Below are positions 1 through 11,220 of a stretch of 64,000 nucleotides of DNA, piece by piece. The notes under the pieces are model-generated. The model had not been told where the DNA came from, ran no database searches, and saw nothing but the letters and a program-made list of their open reading frames with translations. Position 1 is the first letter of the stretch. Each line of letters opens with the position of its first letter. The translations under genes and the position numbers were made by a program. The stretch comes from Ampelocalamus luodianensis (taxonomy: Eukaryota > Streptophyta > Magnoliopsida > Poales > Poaceae), in assembly GCA_036346255.1 (NCBI GenBank), contig CM070619.1, positions 25,612,342 to 25,676,341 of the forward strand, written 5' to 3'.

Positions 1-1528
1 TTGGTTTTAGTGCAACACATGCCATCACGAAGTAATAACACATAGCACACAGTTTTACACAAAGTTCCATAGTTACTTAGTCATATTTAATAATTGTAAC
101 TTACATGAGAAGTGAGACTCGTGGCATGGCTAAGCAATCGTACTCGTATCTAACCAACCCACGTTGGTGCTACAATATTACCAACTAATAACCAACCTAG
201 GGTGACAAGGAATTATGACATACAAGGCCAAAGTGTGATAACAAATTTGGATAATAACTATACCCAAAATATTTAAATAAATAATTAAAGTAGAATGCAA
301 TACTTTAACACAAAGTAATTTGAAAACTGGGTTCAAGATGATCAAAGGTATGACTTGCCTTGGAAAAGGTCTATGTACTGGTCTTGATCCTGGGGTGCTC
401 CTTCTTCAATGAAATTCCCCGACGAATCGATGTCTACTCGCGAACGAAAGAAATAAACAAAACAAATAAATAATAGAGTCAAAACAAGCTCCAAAAATTA
501 AATAAAAATCTCTGATAAATAGAGCTCGAATTTAGATAAATTTAGAAATTTGAATGGGTTCAATCGGAGTTAGAATGCAAAAGTTATGAGCTCTAGAAGT
601 TTTAAATCTAAAAGAAACCCTAATTTGGATTTTCTGGAATTTCCGAATTATTTCTCTAAAGAAAAATCGGATTATTGCGCAATGCTAACGTCAGCGAGGA
701 ATTTCAGAAATTAAAAGAAACAAAAGAAAATACTAACATGTGGGACCCACATGTCAGAGACACGGCTCACGGTAGACTAGGTCTCAGAGCCTCGGTTACA
801 GGCGGGGTGGGCGCCACGCGGCCCACTGCGTGAGTCTTTGCGCGGCGTCACGCGGTCGACACGCGGCGCAGCTGCCGAGGTGGGCGATGGACGGATCGCC
901 ACGTCAGACCAATGGCGACGACGGCTCGGGAACCAACGGCAATGGCGAACGGTGGCTCCTCGCCGGCGGTGAGTGGTACTGGCGTGTAGCTCTCGCTATT
1001 GCGAACCTGTTGAGGTAGGTGCAGGTAGTCGGGAGCAGCGGAGATGCGGCCGCGGCGAGGTTGGCGGCGGAGCTCCTCGGTGTTGTCGGATCGAGCCTCC
1101 GGTGAGGTCTAGGTGGCGTGGGTGGTCTCTAGAGGTAGCCCGGGTGACAGCGATGACGACGGTGCACTCCACGAGGGTAGGGTGTCACCGGTGGTGGCAC
1201 AATTCGAAGAAGAACGCTGGCGGCGACAAAACCCTAAAGCTCGAGTTGCGGCGGCGCAATAGGTTGAGGGGTTCTGGTGCGGACGTCAATGCGATCCCGG
1301 GGGTGCCTTTTATAGGCGGGAGGGCTAGGGCGGCGTGCGGCGGTGAACCCTAAAGAGTTCGAGATGAACTCGCGAGAAATCGGAGATAGAAAGCGGAAGC
1401 GGGATACGATTTTGATCCGGAAGGATGCGGGGAGATAGAGGATAAGATTCTACGCGTTTTCTATAAGGGGTTCTGTTAGAAATCTCGCATTGTCGTACGG
1501 GACTCGGAGATCGGCAATGGCGGACAGG
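1..1528 (-). repeat. 3' LTR of element J, inner part (continues off the window)
   Basis: Read on the minus strand this is the middle of a long LTR whose start is at 4247. It aligns by eye with the plus-strand LTRs at 42341-45671 and 61111-64000: for example the block near 330-360 corresponds to the block after the 38-bp repeats near 44095, and the stretch at 540-640 to that near 43740-43800. It contains a GC-rich leader-like zone (about 800-1300) next to a TATA box. Positions 1-330 also match 6780-6968, the other LTR of the same element. ORFs drawn across it are non-coding LTR sequence. The LTR is split by the insertion at 1529-3788. Confidence 0.75.
1306..1314 (-). promoter_or_regulatory. 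LTR TATA box
   Basis: TATAAAAGG read on the minus strand, flanked by GC-rich sequence, at the place where the LTR changes from AT-rich U3-like to GC-rich leader-like sequence. Transcription would run leftwards. Predicted by motif and position only. Confidence 0.55.
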
Positions 1529-3788
1529 TGTAACTTTGCCCCATTTGAGCACGAATGCTACTAAACCAACACAATAACATTTTGTTCATTGAAACAAATC
1601 TCTAAAATCGATAGAACCTCCTTTGTTTAGTTACTAAACTAGAGGTCCCAACATTTAAATATAACATAATTAATTAATCCAACTTCAGCATAAACAGAGA
1701 TAGCCAAAACTATGCTAATCATCACTACAACTTCCATAGCATGCTAAACAACTAAAACATAAGCAGAATGACAATCATAATCCTCTAATCAACTCTATTA
1801 CAAATTATAGCATGCATATTGAGTAATCATAAGAAATCCTTTATGCAATTACTCAACTACTAATTTATCAATCTATCGGTCCAAATGTGAGTAGTTAATT
1901 GCCATTGTGCAACCATTTCTATTCCCTCCATGCATGCGTTCTTGTAAAGGGTACCTAAAAACACAACAATGACAAAGTGAGTCAAAGACCAGCCAAGTAC
2001 ATTAAATGGCAATAATAACATAGACTCAGTAATCATCAACATCCATATACTATCTCAAATAAAAACATGTCATATGCTCATGCGATGCAAGATGCTTAGG
2101 TGCACTTTCTCTTTCTCTTTAACTTTTGCATTTACGGTAATGAAGTATGCAACCGTCATTGCATACCCATGCACCTTACAGCACGGGGACCACTCTATAC
2201 ACCACATGTATAGGGACCTTTGCCCATCAATTTAATGATGGGGCCTCTTATAATCATAGCCCACATTCCACGAATCACGCGGACCTCAAGCCCGTCATCT
2301 ACATGACGGGGACCTCAACTGTATGTGCTTGGTCACCACGTGACCAGGGCACTGTATGCTCTCAACATACATATGCACCATGATAACATATGCGTAGCGA
2401 GAATACATCATATTCTCATTATCATGTAGCAATAACAACATGCGGTAGAACCATTTAACCATAACTATGATCATCAAGATAAAAGCAGTAATTCATCTCA
2501 TTAACGGGAAAGCAAGGCTATCTTGTCAAGATACATCACAATCCCAACTTGCAAGCTTACATATATAATAGCAGAATACTTGCAGCGGATCATTCCTCAT
2601 AATCATTTCATCAAATAAATTCTTCAAAGATGTGCATACTTGGACCTTTGCCCATCAATTTCATCATGTGGAGACCTGGTTTTGTGAGGACCAAGTATGC
2701 ACATCTTTGAAGAATTTATTTGATGAAATGATTATGAGGAATGATACAGGTTGCAAGTATTCTGCTATTATATATGTAAGCTTGCAAGTTGGGATTGTGA
2801 TGTATCTTGACAAGATAGCCTGCTTTCTGTTAATGAGATGAATTCTGTTTTATCTTGATGACTTATTAGTTATGGTTAAATGGTTCTACCGCATGTTGTT
2901 ATTGCTACATGATAATGAGAATATGATGTATTCTGCCACGCATATGTTATCATGTGCATATGTATGTTGAGCATCAGTGCTCTGTCACGCGTGGTGACCA
3001 AGCACATATTGAGTCCCGTCATGTAGATGACGGCTTGAGGTCCGCGTGACTCGTGGAATGTGAGCTATGATTATAAGAGGTCCCCATCATTAAATTGATG
3101 GGCAAAGGTCCTATACATGTGGTGTATAGGCTTTTGGTCCTGTGCGAAGGCACGAGGCATGGGTATGCGGCGACGATTACATACTGCATTGCAAAAATGC
3201 AAAGAAGAGAGAAAGAAAGTGCACCTAAGCATCTTGCATCGCATGAGCATATGACATGTTTTTATTTGAGATAGTATATGGATGTTGATGATTACTGTAG
3301 TCTATGTTATTATTGCCATTTAATGTACTTTGGTCTTTGACTCACTCTTTTGTTGTTGTGTTTTTAGGTACCCTTTACAAGAACGCATGCATGGGAGGGA
3401 ATAGAAATGGTTGCACAATGGCACGAACTACTCACATTTGGACCGATAGATTGATAAATTAGTAGTTGAGTAATTGCATAAAGGATTTCTTATGATTACT
3501 CAATATGCATGCTATAATTTGTAATAGAGTTGATTAGAAGATTATGATTGTCATTCTGCTTATGTTTTAGTTGTTTAGCATGCTATGGAAGTTGTAGTGA
3601 TGATTAGCATAGTTTTGGCTATCTCTTGTTTATCTTTGAAGTTAGATTAATTAATTATGTTATATTTAAATGTTGGGACCTCTAGTTTAGTAACTAAACA
3701 AAGGAGGTTCTCGATTTTAGAATTTGTTTCAATGAACAAAATGTTATTGTGTTGGTTTAGTAGCATTCGGCTCAAGGGCTGAGGTACA
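1529..3788. repeat. Inverted-repeat structure of two LTR 3' halves, head to head
   Basis: The left arm (1529 to about 2643) is the reverse complement of the right arm (2691 to about 3788), at roughly 90 percent identity by eye, with a 47-base spacer at 2644-2690. Both outer ends are the 3' end of a Tekay-like LTR (GAATGCTA next to a terminal TGTAAC / GGTACA). The unit starts TG, ends CA and is flanked by ACAGG (1524-1528) and ACAGC (3789-3793), a 4-of-5 match to a target-site duplication. Its 2260 bp length is close to the normal solo LTRs at 23683 and 33216 (2362 and 2313 bp), although its content is a duplicated half. It may be a genuine foldback insertion or a fold-back read artefact. Confidence 0.8.
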
Positions 3789-4247
3789 ACAGCGCTTGCC
3801 GTTCGCGAGGAAAGCGGCGGCGGGGCGAAGGCGGCGTGTGGGGCCACACGCGTCGGGTGTGGCGGTGTGGCGGGGTGGGCTTCACGAGGAGATGGGCCGA
3901 CACAGCGAATAGATGGGCCGGAATAAAGGAATTCGGCCCGAGAGGATTTTTTGAGATTTTAATAGCTTTTCTATTTTAGAAAATACCAGAAAATCAAATA
4001 AGCAATAGAAAATAGCAAATGAACTCAGAAAAATTCTAGAAAAATCTAGAAAATATAACTGAGCACATAAAACCCAAATAAAATAGTTTTGGCTAATGTT
4101 CATGTTGGGATTATTCACATTAAATGTTTTTTGATTGTAAAGTCCAATATTAAGCTTTTGAAATTAAATTCAAATAAAACCAAATGGTGAACTTTTCCCT
4201 ACTAACTATTTAAATGATTTTTAAACTCAGAAAATTGGGATATTACA
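3789..4247 (-). repeat. 3' LTR of element J, first 460 bases
   Basis: Read on the minus strand it begins TGTAATATCCC at 4247 and continues through AT-rich U3 sequence into a GC-rich block with GGCCCA motifs, resembling the start of the LTR at 60878. The rest of this LTR is 1-1528, beyond the insertion. It abuts broken gag at 4248 without a polypurine tract, so it may alternatively be a separate LTR inserted into J. Confidence 0.65.
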
Positions 4248-5114
4248 GTATTGCACATTCGTCCTGGCTCTCTGTGAATGGCCTCGATGAGCACAATGCT
4301 TCATCATCTTCCTCTTATGAGACTCTACCAGCTCACGGCGAGACTTTTCTATGAGCATGGCCTTATTCACTAGATGCTGGAAATCTGCATAGTCGTTGCC
4401 GATGACTTGAACCTTCAAGCTAGGGTTGAGTCCTCGCTTAAAGCGCTTCTGACGTGCATCATCGGTGGCGACGTCCTCTTGAGCATACCGCGAGAGTTGA
4501 GTGAACTTGTTGAGGTATTCACCCACGGACATGTTTCCTTGTTTCAGCTCGCGAAACTCATTCTTCTTCATTTCCACCTTTCCATCAGGGATGTGGAAGT
4601 GGCGGAAAGCTTCAGAAAACTTAGCCCAAGTGATGTTTTGGTGGTTCTCATGGGCGGCGCAATAGTTCTCCCACTATTCGGTGGTGGTACCTTCAAGTTG
4701 GTGTGCAGCATATAGAACTTTCTCACAGTCGTCACATCGGGTAATGACAAACTTCTTTTCAGTTGAGCGCAGCCTGTCATCTACATCTAATGGCTCTGAG
4801 GAGCTAGAGAATGTAGGTGGATGAGTCCTCATGAATTCTGCCAGCTTAGATTGAAGGAAAGCTGGTGGTTGTGGCGGTGGCACGGTAGCAGCTTGGTTGT
4901 TATGGTTCATCATTGCGAGAAGGACAGCAGCGGTCTGGTTCTATTGAGTCATCATCTTGTTCATATTCTGCATCATTGTACTCATCAGCTGAGTCCGAGC
5001 TGCCATGAATTGACCCAAACCCTGATCTGCTGTGGCTGTTGGAGGAGGCGGTGGTGGTGGCGTATTGAACTCTACAGGGTCAACTTGGCCTGCGGAGTTG
5101 CGGGTCTGAACCAT
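4248..5114 (-). pseudogene. gag: gag of Tekay-like element J (broken)
   Basis: Capsid-type Gag of a Ty3-gypsy (Tekay/Del-like) element, which would form the cytoplasmic virus-like particle. The likely start is the ATG at 5112-5114 (MVQTRNS..., the family's usual opening). A Pro- and Gln-rich N-terminal part is followed by the retrotrans_gag core with the motifs KKNEFRELKQGNMSVGEYL and LSRYAQEDV. One reading frame runs throughout, but it is broken by two TAG codons (4941-4943 and 4674-4676). At 4247 the frame runs straight into an LTR start, so the nucleocapsid zinc knuckle seen in the related gag at 54264 is absent. It is closely related to that gag. Non-functional as read. Confidence 0.75.
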
Positions 5115-5658
5115 CTGCACAAATCTTTCCAGGTTTAGTAGACGAGAGGAAGAAAGCATGATAGATAAGAGGGAAAAAGCTCAAGGACGAGCGAGAGCGA
5201 GAGGGGAAGAGAGAACAACCTAACTGGGGATATTCGGTTAAACTCAAGAAACGGATAGCCAGAAAGCTACCAAGAAGTAACAAAACTCGAGCCTAAAGGC
5301 CCTATTACACGAACTAAATGATACTACAACTAAGAGAGTAACTTGCTAAAGCACCTTTAACGTAACATATAGGGGTGGTCGACTCGAAACAATTCTCGGT
5401 CCTATCAAGATTACTGGGGTGAGAAAGATCAATTTAAATTTGAAAGTAAAGTTTTAGAATAGATAAGATGTAGGGATTTAAGAAGGTGATGAGAAAAGAT
5501 TTAGAATAAGCGAGAAAGGAATAGAATAAGGTAAGAGAAGAATAACTATTCAAGTTAATTTGTTGGTTTGATTTAGAAAATAAGTTTACAAATTTTTGAC
5601 TAACGATCACGCTAATTATGGTTACATCCTACAATCAATATGGCTATGATACCACCTC
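5115..5658 (-). other. Untranslated leader of element J with tRNA primer-binding site
   Basis: AT-rich leader between the 5' LTR and gag. The PBS is at 5642-5654: on the minus strand TGGTATCATAGCC, one base different from the initiator tRNA-Met complement TGGTATCAGAGCC. It lies four bases inside the LTR edge at 5659. A similar PBS, TGGTATCAAAGCC, is found in element E. No other feature seen here. Confidence 0.65.
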
Positions 5659-6968
5659 TGTCGGGACCCTAGGTATGCACCCCGGAACCCTCTGTGCATT
5701 CCGTACTAGTCCCATGATCAGTAGCTAGTTCGCACAGTTACAACATCGGTGTAATCATAACCATACAGCCAAATAACGATGCAGCGGACAAATTAATATT
5801 ACTTAGTAGCGAAAGGACCTTATGTTCAAGTCTTACAGAGTTGCCACGCAGGGCTTAACAACAAAAGATAACTTGCAGCGGAATCCAAAATATCTCGTGG
5901 TGGCTAGCCAACATGCCCACAAGCAATCGAGTGGAGAACGTGACCTAGTTCGCATAATCCTCGAAGTACTCTCCTTCATAGAACTCTGAGCTTCTTGGGT
6001 CTTCTTCAGCGACTGATAAAACAGAGGGCATAAAACCGTAAGTACTTTGAATGTACTCAATAGGTCGTAGCATGAATAATAATGTATGCAATTATTATTC
6101 ATTTGTAGAAAGCAGTGTTGACAAGGATAGCTTTATGTTTAATTTGTAGAAAATAGTGTTGACAGTAAATACAATAAGTAGATTGAAAAGCATAATTTAA
6201 AAGATTAATACATAAGTAAACATGTTTCTTGGAAAACAACAAGCGAACTTCCCAACCAATCTATCCAAACCATCATTCCCACCATTTTGATGAAAATCTA
6301 CCCCTCGTGTAAAATCACCAGGCATTGTCCATAACCGCGGACACGGCTATTCGAATAGTTTTACACTCTGAAGTGGTTGTACAACTTTACCCACAAGACA
6401 CAACTTCTCTAGATTGTTTGGCATCCGTCGATACCTCCACTCACTACCTTAGGTGGGCAGTCTAGAGCACGTGACAAGGCCTTTACAAAGTTCTTTTTGA
6501 CCCGGTTCTACTCGCTAAGGATTCGCCATTCCGGGCCCCCTCTTGCGCCGCTTATCAATCTAAACAGAACCAAGTCAAAACATTGCTAATTAGTCGGCTA
6601 GATTCACCCCATCCTGGACTTGTGGTTGCACGGTATAGCCCAGATCAATGGTGCACAAAGTTAAGTTCTTAGTGTAATCTCAAGTGAGGCAACCACATTC
6701 CAAAATCACCCCCTTTACTGCACTATAACTCGCCCGAGTATGAATCATTTTGGTTCAACTCGGCCAAAGGCCACCCTAGCCTTAGCACAACATCTTTTAA
6801 TAACAGTGGCCATGCCACAATTCCATAATTCCTTTAGTCATATTTATTTATACAAGCATGTAATCATGAGTCCCAACTTACAACTATAGCATGGCTAAGC
6901 ATAATACGATACCTGTGTTGGTAGTTTATCAATATCCAACTAAAATAACCCATCTTATGGTGTTCAAG
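5659..6968 (-). repeat. 5' LTR of element J, 3' part
   Basis: On the minus strand it ends GGGTCCCGACA next to the PBS. It contains the palindrome CTATTCGAATAG (6347-6358) next to CCGTGTCCGCGGTTATGGAC, also found in the LTRs at 35815, 44900, 56111 and 63687. The block 5697-5735 matches, in reverse, the end of element E's LTR near 45570-45610. It is cut at 6968 by the CRM-L LTR. The remaining roughly 1.7 kb of this LTR is not found in the window. Confidence 0.65.
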
Positions 6969-7949
6969 TGATGCATACACGCTAGGGGTGGCCCGATCTT
7001 CACGGCGTAGGTTGAAGAACAAGCGAATCTTGCTGTGGACAGTAGGGATAACTAGTTGTGAGTAGCGAAAAATGGTAACTAGCTTTAACCTACCAAGGTT
7101 GGATGCGACCAAGCGTTGGGGAGAGACGATTCAAAGCCTTTTGGACTCCGACCCGCTATCCGAACAATCGCAGAACCACAATCCGGAACTAACCCAGACA
7201 AAACGCCTGGAAGCGTAGAGCACGAACTAGGGGATCCCAGAGGAATGTTCTTGCAAATCCAAGAGAACTCACAAGAGCAAAGGAGCAAGGCACTCAGCAG
7301 TCTTGCTGCAATTTCATATATTGGTTTGTCGAAAACTCAAAAGTACCTTAACGAATGGGGGTAGAGGGGTATATATACTAGGAACAACCCTCCTAGCTGG
7401 GTATGAACACAAGTCATCACGTAGGAAGGTGGAAGGCCAACTGGTTGAAGCATTCAAGGATTTTTTCTCGAGTTCTCGCCGTCTGCTCAACTTCTGCGCA
7501 GTATTTAGTAAAACAGCAATAACTCCCTCCTCGGAAGTCCAAAAGACGCGCCGTTTGTTGGAGGTGAAAGTAGACTTGATTATCTTTCCATCCATATAGG
7601 TTATGCACAGTGAAACGAGATAGGTTGGTGCACCTTTCCCTTGGTAAGTGATGCATCTGTCACAATGCAGTGAACTCATTTGTCTTTACGTAATCTATAC
7701 TGGCCAGCACCTAGTTCTTCTTCTCGTTCCACACCGACACACCTAAGTCTAATCAAAGAAGAAGAGGTAGGGGACATGACCAACTCACAAGAATCCGAAA
7801 TGTAGCTTAGGTTAGCATTCACCTAATCATGTATTTGCTTAGCACGTCTTCTCATGATTGGTCCTTGATATTGTTGGTCCTTGAGAATATCTTGGTCGCG
7901 GAGATGATCATATTCAGCATTGTCATTGAAGGTTGGGATGTCCTCATCA
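6969..7949 (-). repeat. 3' LTR of CRM-L
   Basis: 981 bp. Plus-strand edges are TGATGCATAC (6969) and TCCTCATCA (7949); on the minus strand it opens TGATGAGGACATC, like other CRM LTRs. A TATA stretch (TATATATA) is at 7370-7377. Adjacent to the inner edge is the polypurine tract, read on the plus strand as TCCTCCCCCTCTTG (7950-7963). The five bases before 6969 are TCAAG; no matching copy was found because the other end of the element is lost. The last roughly 42 codons of the integrase frame lie inside this LTR. Confidence 0.8.
7370..7377 (-). promoter_or_regulatory. TATA box of CRM-L LTR
   Basis: TATATATA at the AT-rich centre of the LTR, followed on the minus strand by leader-like sequence; typical placement for an LTR promoter. 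Motif evidence only. Confidence 0.5.
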
Positions 7950-8945
7950 TCCTCCCCCTCTTGAAAAGGAGTCGTCATCAACTCGTTTGGTCCAAAGTAT
8001 GGAGAGAGGCCGAAGATATTAAAGGTCACACTAACGCCATACTTACTGGGAAGATCAATCTTGTAGGCATTGTTATTGATCTTTTGAACCACTTTGAAAG
8101 GGCCATCTACTCGTGGCTATAGATTGCACTTGCACTGGTCAGGGAAACGATCTTTTCTGAGATGCAACCATACCAAGTCACCTGGTTCAAACAACATCTT
8201 CTTTCTGCCCTGGTTTGCACGTCTCTCATACAGTTGGGTCATCTTCGTAATATTCTCTCTCGCCTTTTGGTGAATCTTCTTGACATGTGCAACACGTTTG
8301 CTTGCATCCAAATTGACGTGCTCCTACAAAGGTAAAGGCGAAAGATCTATGGGAGCAGTGGGTTTTAAACCATATGAAAGTTCAAATGGACAAACTTTAG
8401 TGGTCGAATGTACCGTCCTATGTATGCATATTCCACATGAGGTAGACACTCTTCCCACATCTTCAAATTTTTCTTCGGAATAGCTCGAAGCAATATGGAC
8501 AATGTTCGGTTCACGACTTCAGATTGTCCAACCATTTGAAGATAGCATGATGTAGAGAACAACAGCTTGGTCCCAAGCTTTCCCCACAAGGTCTTCCAAA
8601 AATAGCTCAAAAACTTAGTGTCTTGGTCTGATACAATGGTGCGTGGCACACCATGTAAATGCACAATCTACCTGAAAAACAATTCAGCAATATGTGAAGC
8701 ATCATCGCTTTTATGATATGGAATAAAGTGAGCCACCTTGCTAAACCTATCATCCACAACAAAAATTGAATCCCTCCCCCTCTTTGTCTGAGGTAAACCA
8801 AGAACAAAATCCATTGAAATATCCTCCCATGGAACATTAGGAATAGGTAAAAGAATGTACAAGCCATGAGGGTTCAAATGGGACTTCGCTTTATGGCATG
8901 TCTCACATCGCAATATAAATCTTTCAACATCGCGCCTCAACTTTG
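7823..8945 (-). pseudogene. pol (IN): Integrase of CRM-L (frameshifted)
   Basis: Integrase inserts the element's cDNA into the genome in the nucleus. Recognisable parts in order on the minus strand: the second half of the HHCC zinc domain (RCETCHKAK, about 8900), the catalytic core with ISMDF (first Asp) and SDQDTKF (second Asp, about 8625), GQSEVVNRT (catalytic Glu, about 8530), then the C-terminal domain (FEPGDLVWLHLRKDRFP, about 8180; FNIFGLSPYFG, about 8010). The tail EGEDDEDIP enters the LTR and ends at 7823 after MRRRAKQIHD. No chromodomain follows, as expected for CRM. The reading frame changes at least three times between these blocks. The first zinc-domain His pair lies upstream near 9030 (GGLMGHFG). 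Confidence 0.8.
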
Positions 8946-9029
8946 GCCAAAAGAAATGGTCACCAACACACTTTCAATTTTCTTGGCACCAAAATGGCCC
9001 ATAAGTCCGCCAGAATGAGCTTCCTGCAA

Positions 9030-10560
9030 AAGCAATAGGCGAACAGAGCAATATAGAATGCATAGCTTATTAGCGCGAAATAAAAAACCATCATGCAAAT
9101 GAAACTTGTCCTAGCCCTTTCCATTACCACATTTAGAAAATGGTTCAGAAAAATATGAGTCATGAACATACAATTCTTTCATACTTTCTAACCCAAGAAC
9201 TTTAGCATCAAGTTGAGAAAGTAAAGCATGACATCTAGACAAGGCATCAGCTACAACACTATCCTTCCCTTTCTTGTACTTGACAATGTAGGGAAAAGAT
9301 TCAATGAATTCACTCCATTTTGCATGTCGTCGATTCAGTTTTAGTTGATCCTTAAGATGTTTCAAAGATTCATGGTCTGCGTGTATCACAAATTCCTTAG
9401 GCCACAAGTAGTGTTGCCAAGTTTCCAAATCTCTCATGAGGCCATACAATTCTTTATCATAAACAAAGTAATTGAGAGTTGGACCACTTAACTTTTCACT
9501 AAAATAAGCGATTGGCCTACCTTCCTGCATGAGTACTCCTCCAATCCCTATACCACTTGCATCACATTCAATTTCAAAAGTCTTATTAAAATCCAGGAGT
9601 GCAAGGAGTAGTGCTGATGTCAACTTAGCTTTTAGCTCTTCAAATGCCTTCTTTTGTGTCTCAACCCATTGAAAAGGTACTGCTTTCTTTGTCAATTCGT
9701 CGATTGGGGCAGCAATGGTACTGAAATCCTTCACAAACCTACGATAAAAACCAGCAAGGCCAAGGAAGCTCCTCACTTGGCTCACATTTTGTGGAGGTAA
9801 CCACTCACGAACAACCTTTATCTTCTCCTCATCCACCTCTACTCCTTGACCTGAAACAACAAAGCCAAGAACAACTACCTTATCGGCGCAAAAGGTGCAC
9901 TTGGCAAGGTTAGCGTACAACTGTTCCTTTCTTAAGACACATAGCACACTTTTTAGATGTTCAATATGTTCTTCAAGAGACTTGCTGTAAATTAAGATAT
10001 CATCAAAGTAAACAACAACAAATTTTCCAATAAAAGCTCTAAACACATTATTCATCAATCTCATGAAAGTACTTGGTGCATTTGTCAATCCAGATGACAT
10101 GACCAACCATTCATACAACCCAAATTTTGTTTTGAATACAGTTTTCCCCTCATCACCCTCTCTCATTCGAATTTGGTGGTAGCCGCTTCGCAAATCAATC
10201 TTAGAAAAGATGGTTGAACCACTAAGCTCATTAAGCATGTCATCAAGTCTAGGTATTGGATGCCTATACCTTACTATTATGTTATTAATGGCCCGACAAT
10301 CTACACACATTCTCTATGATCCATCTTTCTTTGGGACTAAAAGAACCGGTACAACACAGGGTGAGAGACTTTCCTTTACATACCCTTTGTCAAGTAGGTC
10401 TTGTACTTGGCATTGAATTTCTTTGGTCTCCTCTGGGTTTGTGCGGTATGCTGGTCGGTTAGGAAGTGGGGCTCCAGGAACAAGGTCAATTTGATGTTCA
10501 ATGCCTCTTTTTGGTGGCAGCCCTGGTGGTACTTCGTCAGGAAATGCCTCATTGTAATCC
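9030..10560 (-). pseudogene. pol (RT-RH): Reverse transcriptase-RNase H of CRM-L
   Basis: RT copies the genomic RNA into DNA and RNase H removes the RNA. The frame 10310-9111 is open for 399 codons: MCVDCRAINN at its start, KIDLRSGYHQI (about residues 37-47), YFDDILIYSK at residues 101-110 with both catalytic Asp, SFLGLAGFYRRF, then RNase H with FEIECDASG and DALSRCH. The N-terminal part (10560-10311, LVPGAPLPNRPAYRTNPEE and LVPKKDG) is in frame but separated by a TAG at 10314-10316, where relatives have Trp. Another TAG is at 10560-10562. The long surviving frame suggests fairly recent decay. It continues downstream into the start of the IN zinc domain. Confidence 0.85.
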
Positions 10561-10799
10561 TATAAGAGATTCAACACAACACTCGGTAAAGTAGAGGGTA
10601 AGTCGTTAGTTGATAAAAGGCTTTCCTTGTATAGGAGTACAAAGAACATGTCATTGGGTTCTCTCAATTCTTTTATATCTCCTTTCCTAGCCATCATCAC
10701 TAATCCCTCTTTTCCCCTTGTCTTGGTATTTTGCGGCTGTAGAGTTTTATTTGGTTTTGGTTTCACTTGCTCACTATGTTTGTGGTTCTCAATCAAGTG

Positions 10800-11200
10800 T
10801 TTCTCACTGTTTATTTTTTAGTTCATCCGTCATTATCTCCTCCGGTGTTAAAGGAAGCAAAGTGATATGCTCCCCTTTATACATAAAAACAAGGGTATTG
10901 GCTCGGCAACTAATCTGAACATCACGATCATATAACCAAGGTCGCCCCAAAAGTAACTGGCATGCTTGCATTGGAACCACATCACACTCCACCTGATCTT
11001 GGTATTTTCCAATTGAGAATTGGACGGTCACAATGTTGTTCACTCGCAGTGCTCCACAATCATTGAGCCATTGCATGTTATATATGGTAGGATGACGTCG
11101 TTGTTTTAGTCCCAATCGTTCTACCAATTCTAGACTTGCAATGTTATTGTAGCTGCCATTATCAACAATAATGTTGCATACCTTGTTCTTGATGGTGCCT
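10800..11200 (-). pseudogene. pol (PR): Aspartic protease of CRM-L
   Basis: Retropepsin-like protease that would cut the Gag-Pol polyprotein. The active-site block reads VDNGS (about 11160) instead of the DGGS usual in the lineage (compare IIDGGSCNN in CRM2 at about 16280). Downstream are VVPMQACQLLLGRPWLYDRDV and LLPLTPEEI. The open frame covers 11127-10804; the active-site segment lies just upstream of it. A spacer rich in Lys, Pro and Gln links it to RT. Confidence 0.75.
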
Positions 11201-11220
11201 CGAGTGTGAAATAGGTTATG

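Noticed and set aside
830..1353. GC-rich ORFs that could be a small host gene
   Set aside because: They lie inside the leader zone of a minus-strand LTR beside its TATA box and have no conserved domain.
4374..5138. Plus-strand ORFs of about 105-113 codons
   Set aside because: They lie opposite the J gag frame, which has clear Tekay Gag motifs; the plus-strand products have none.
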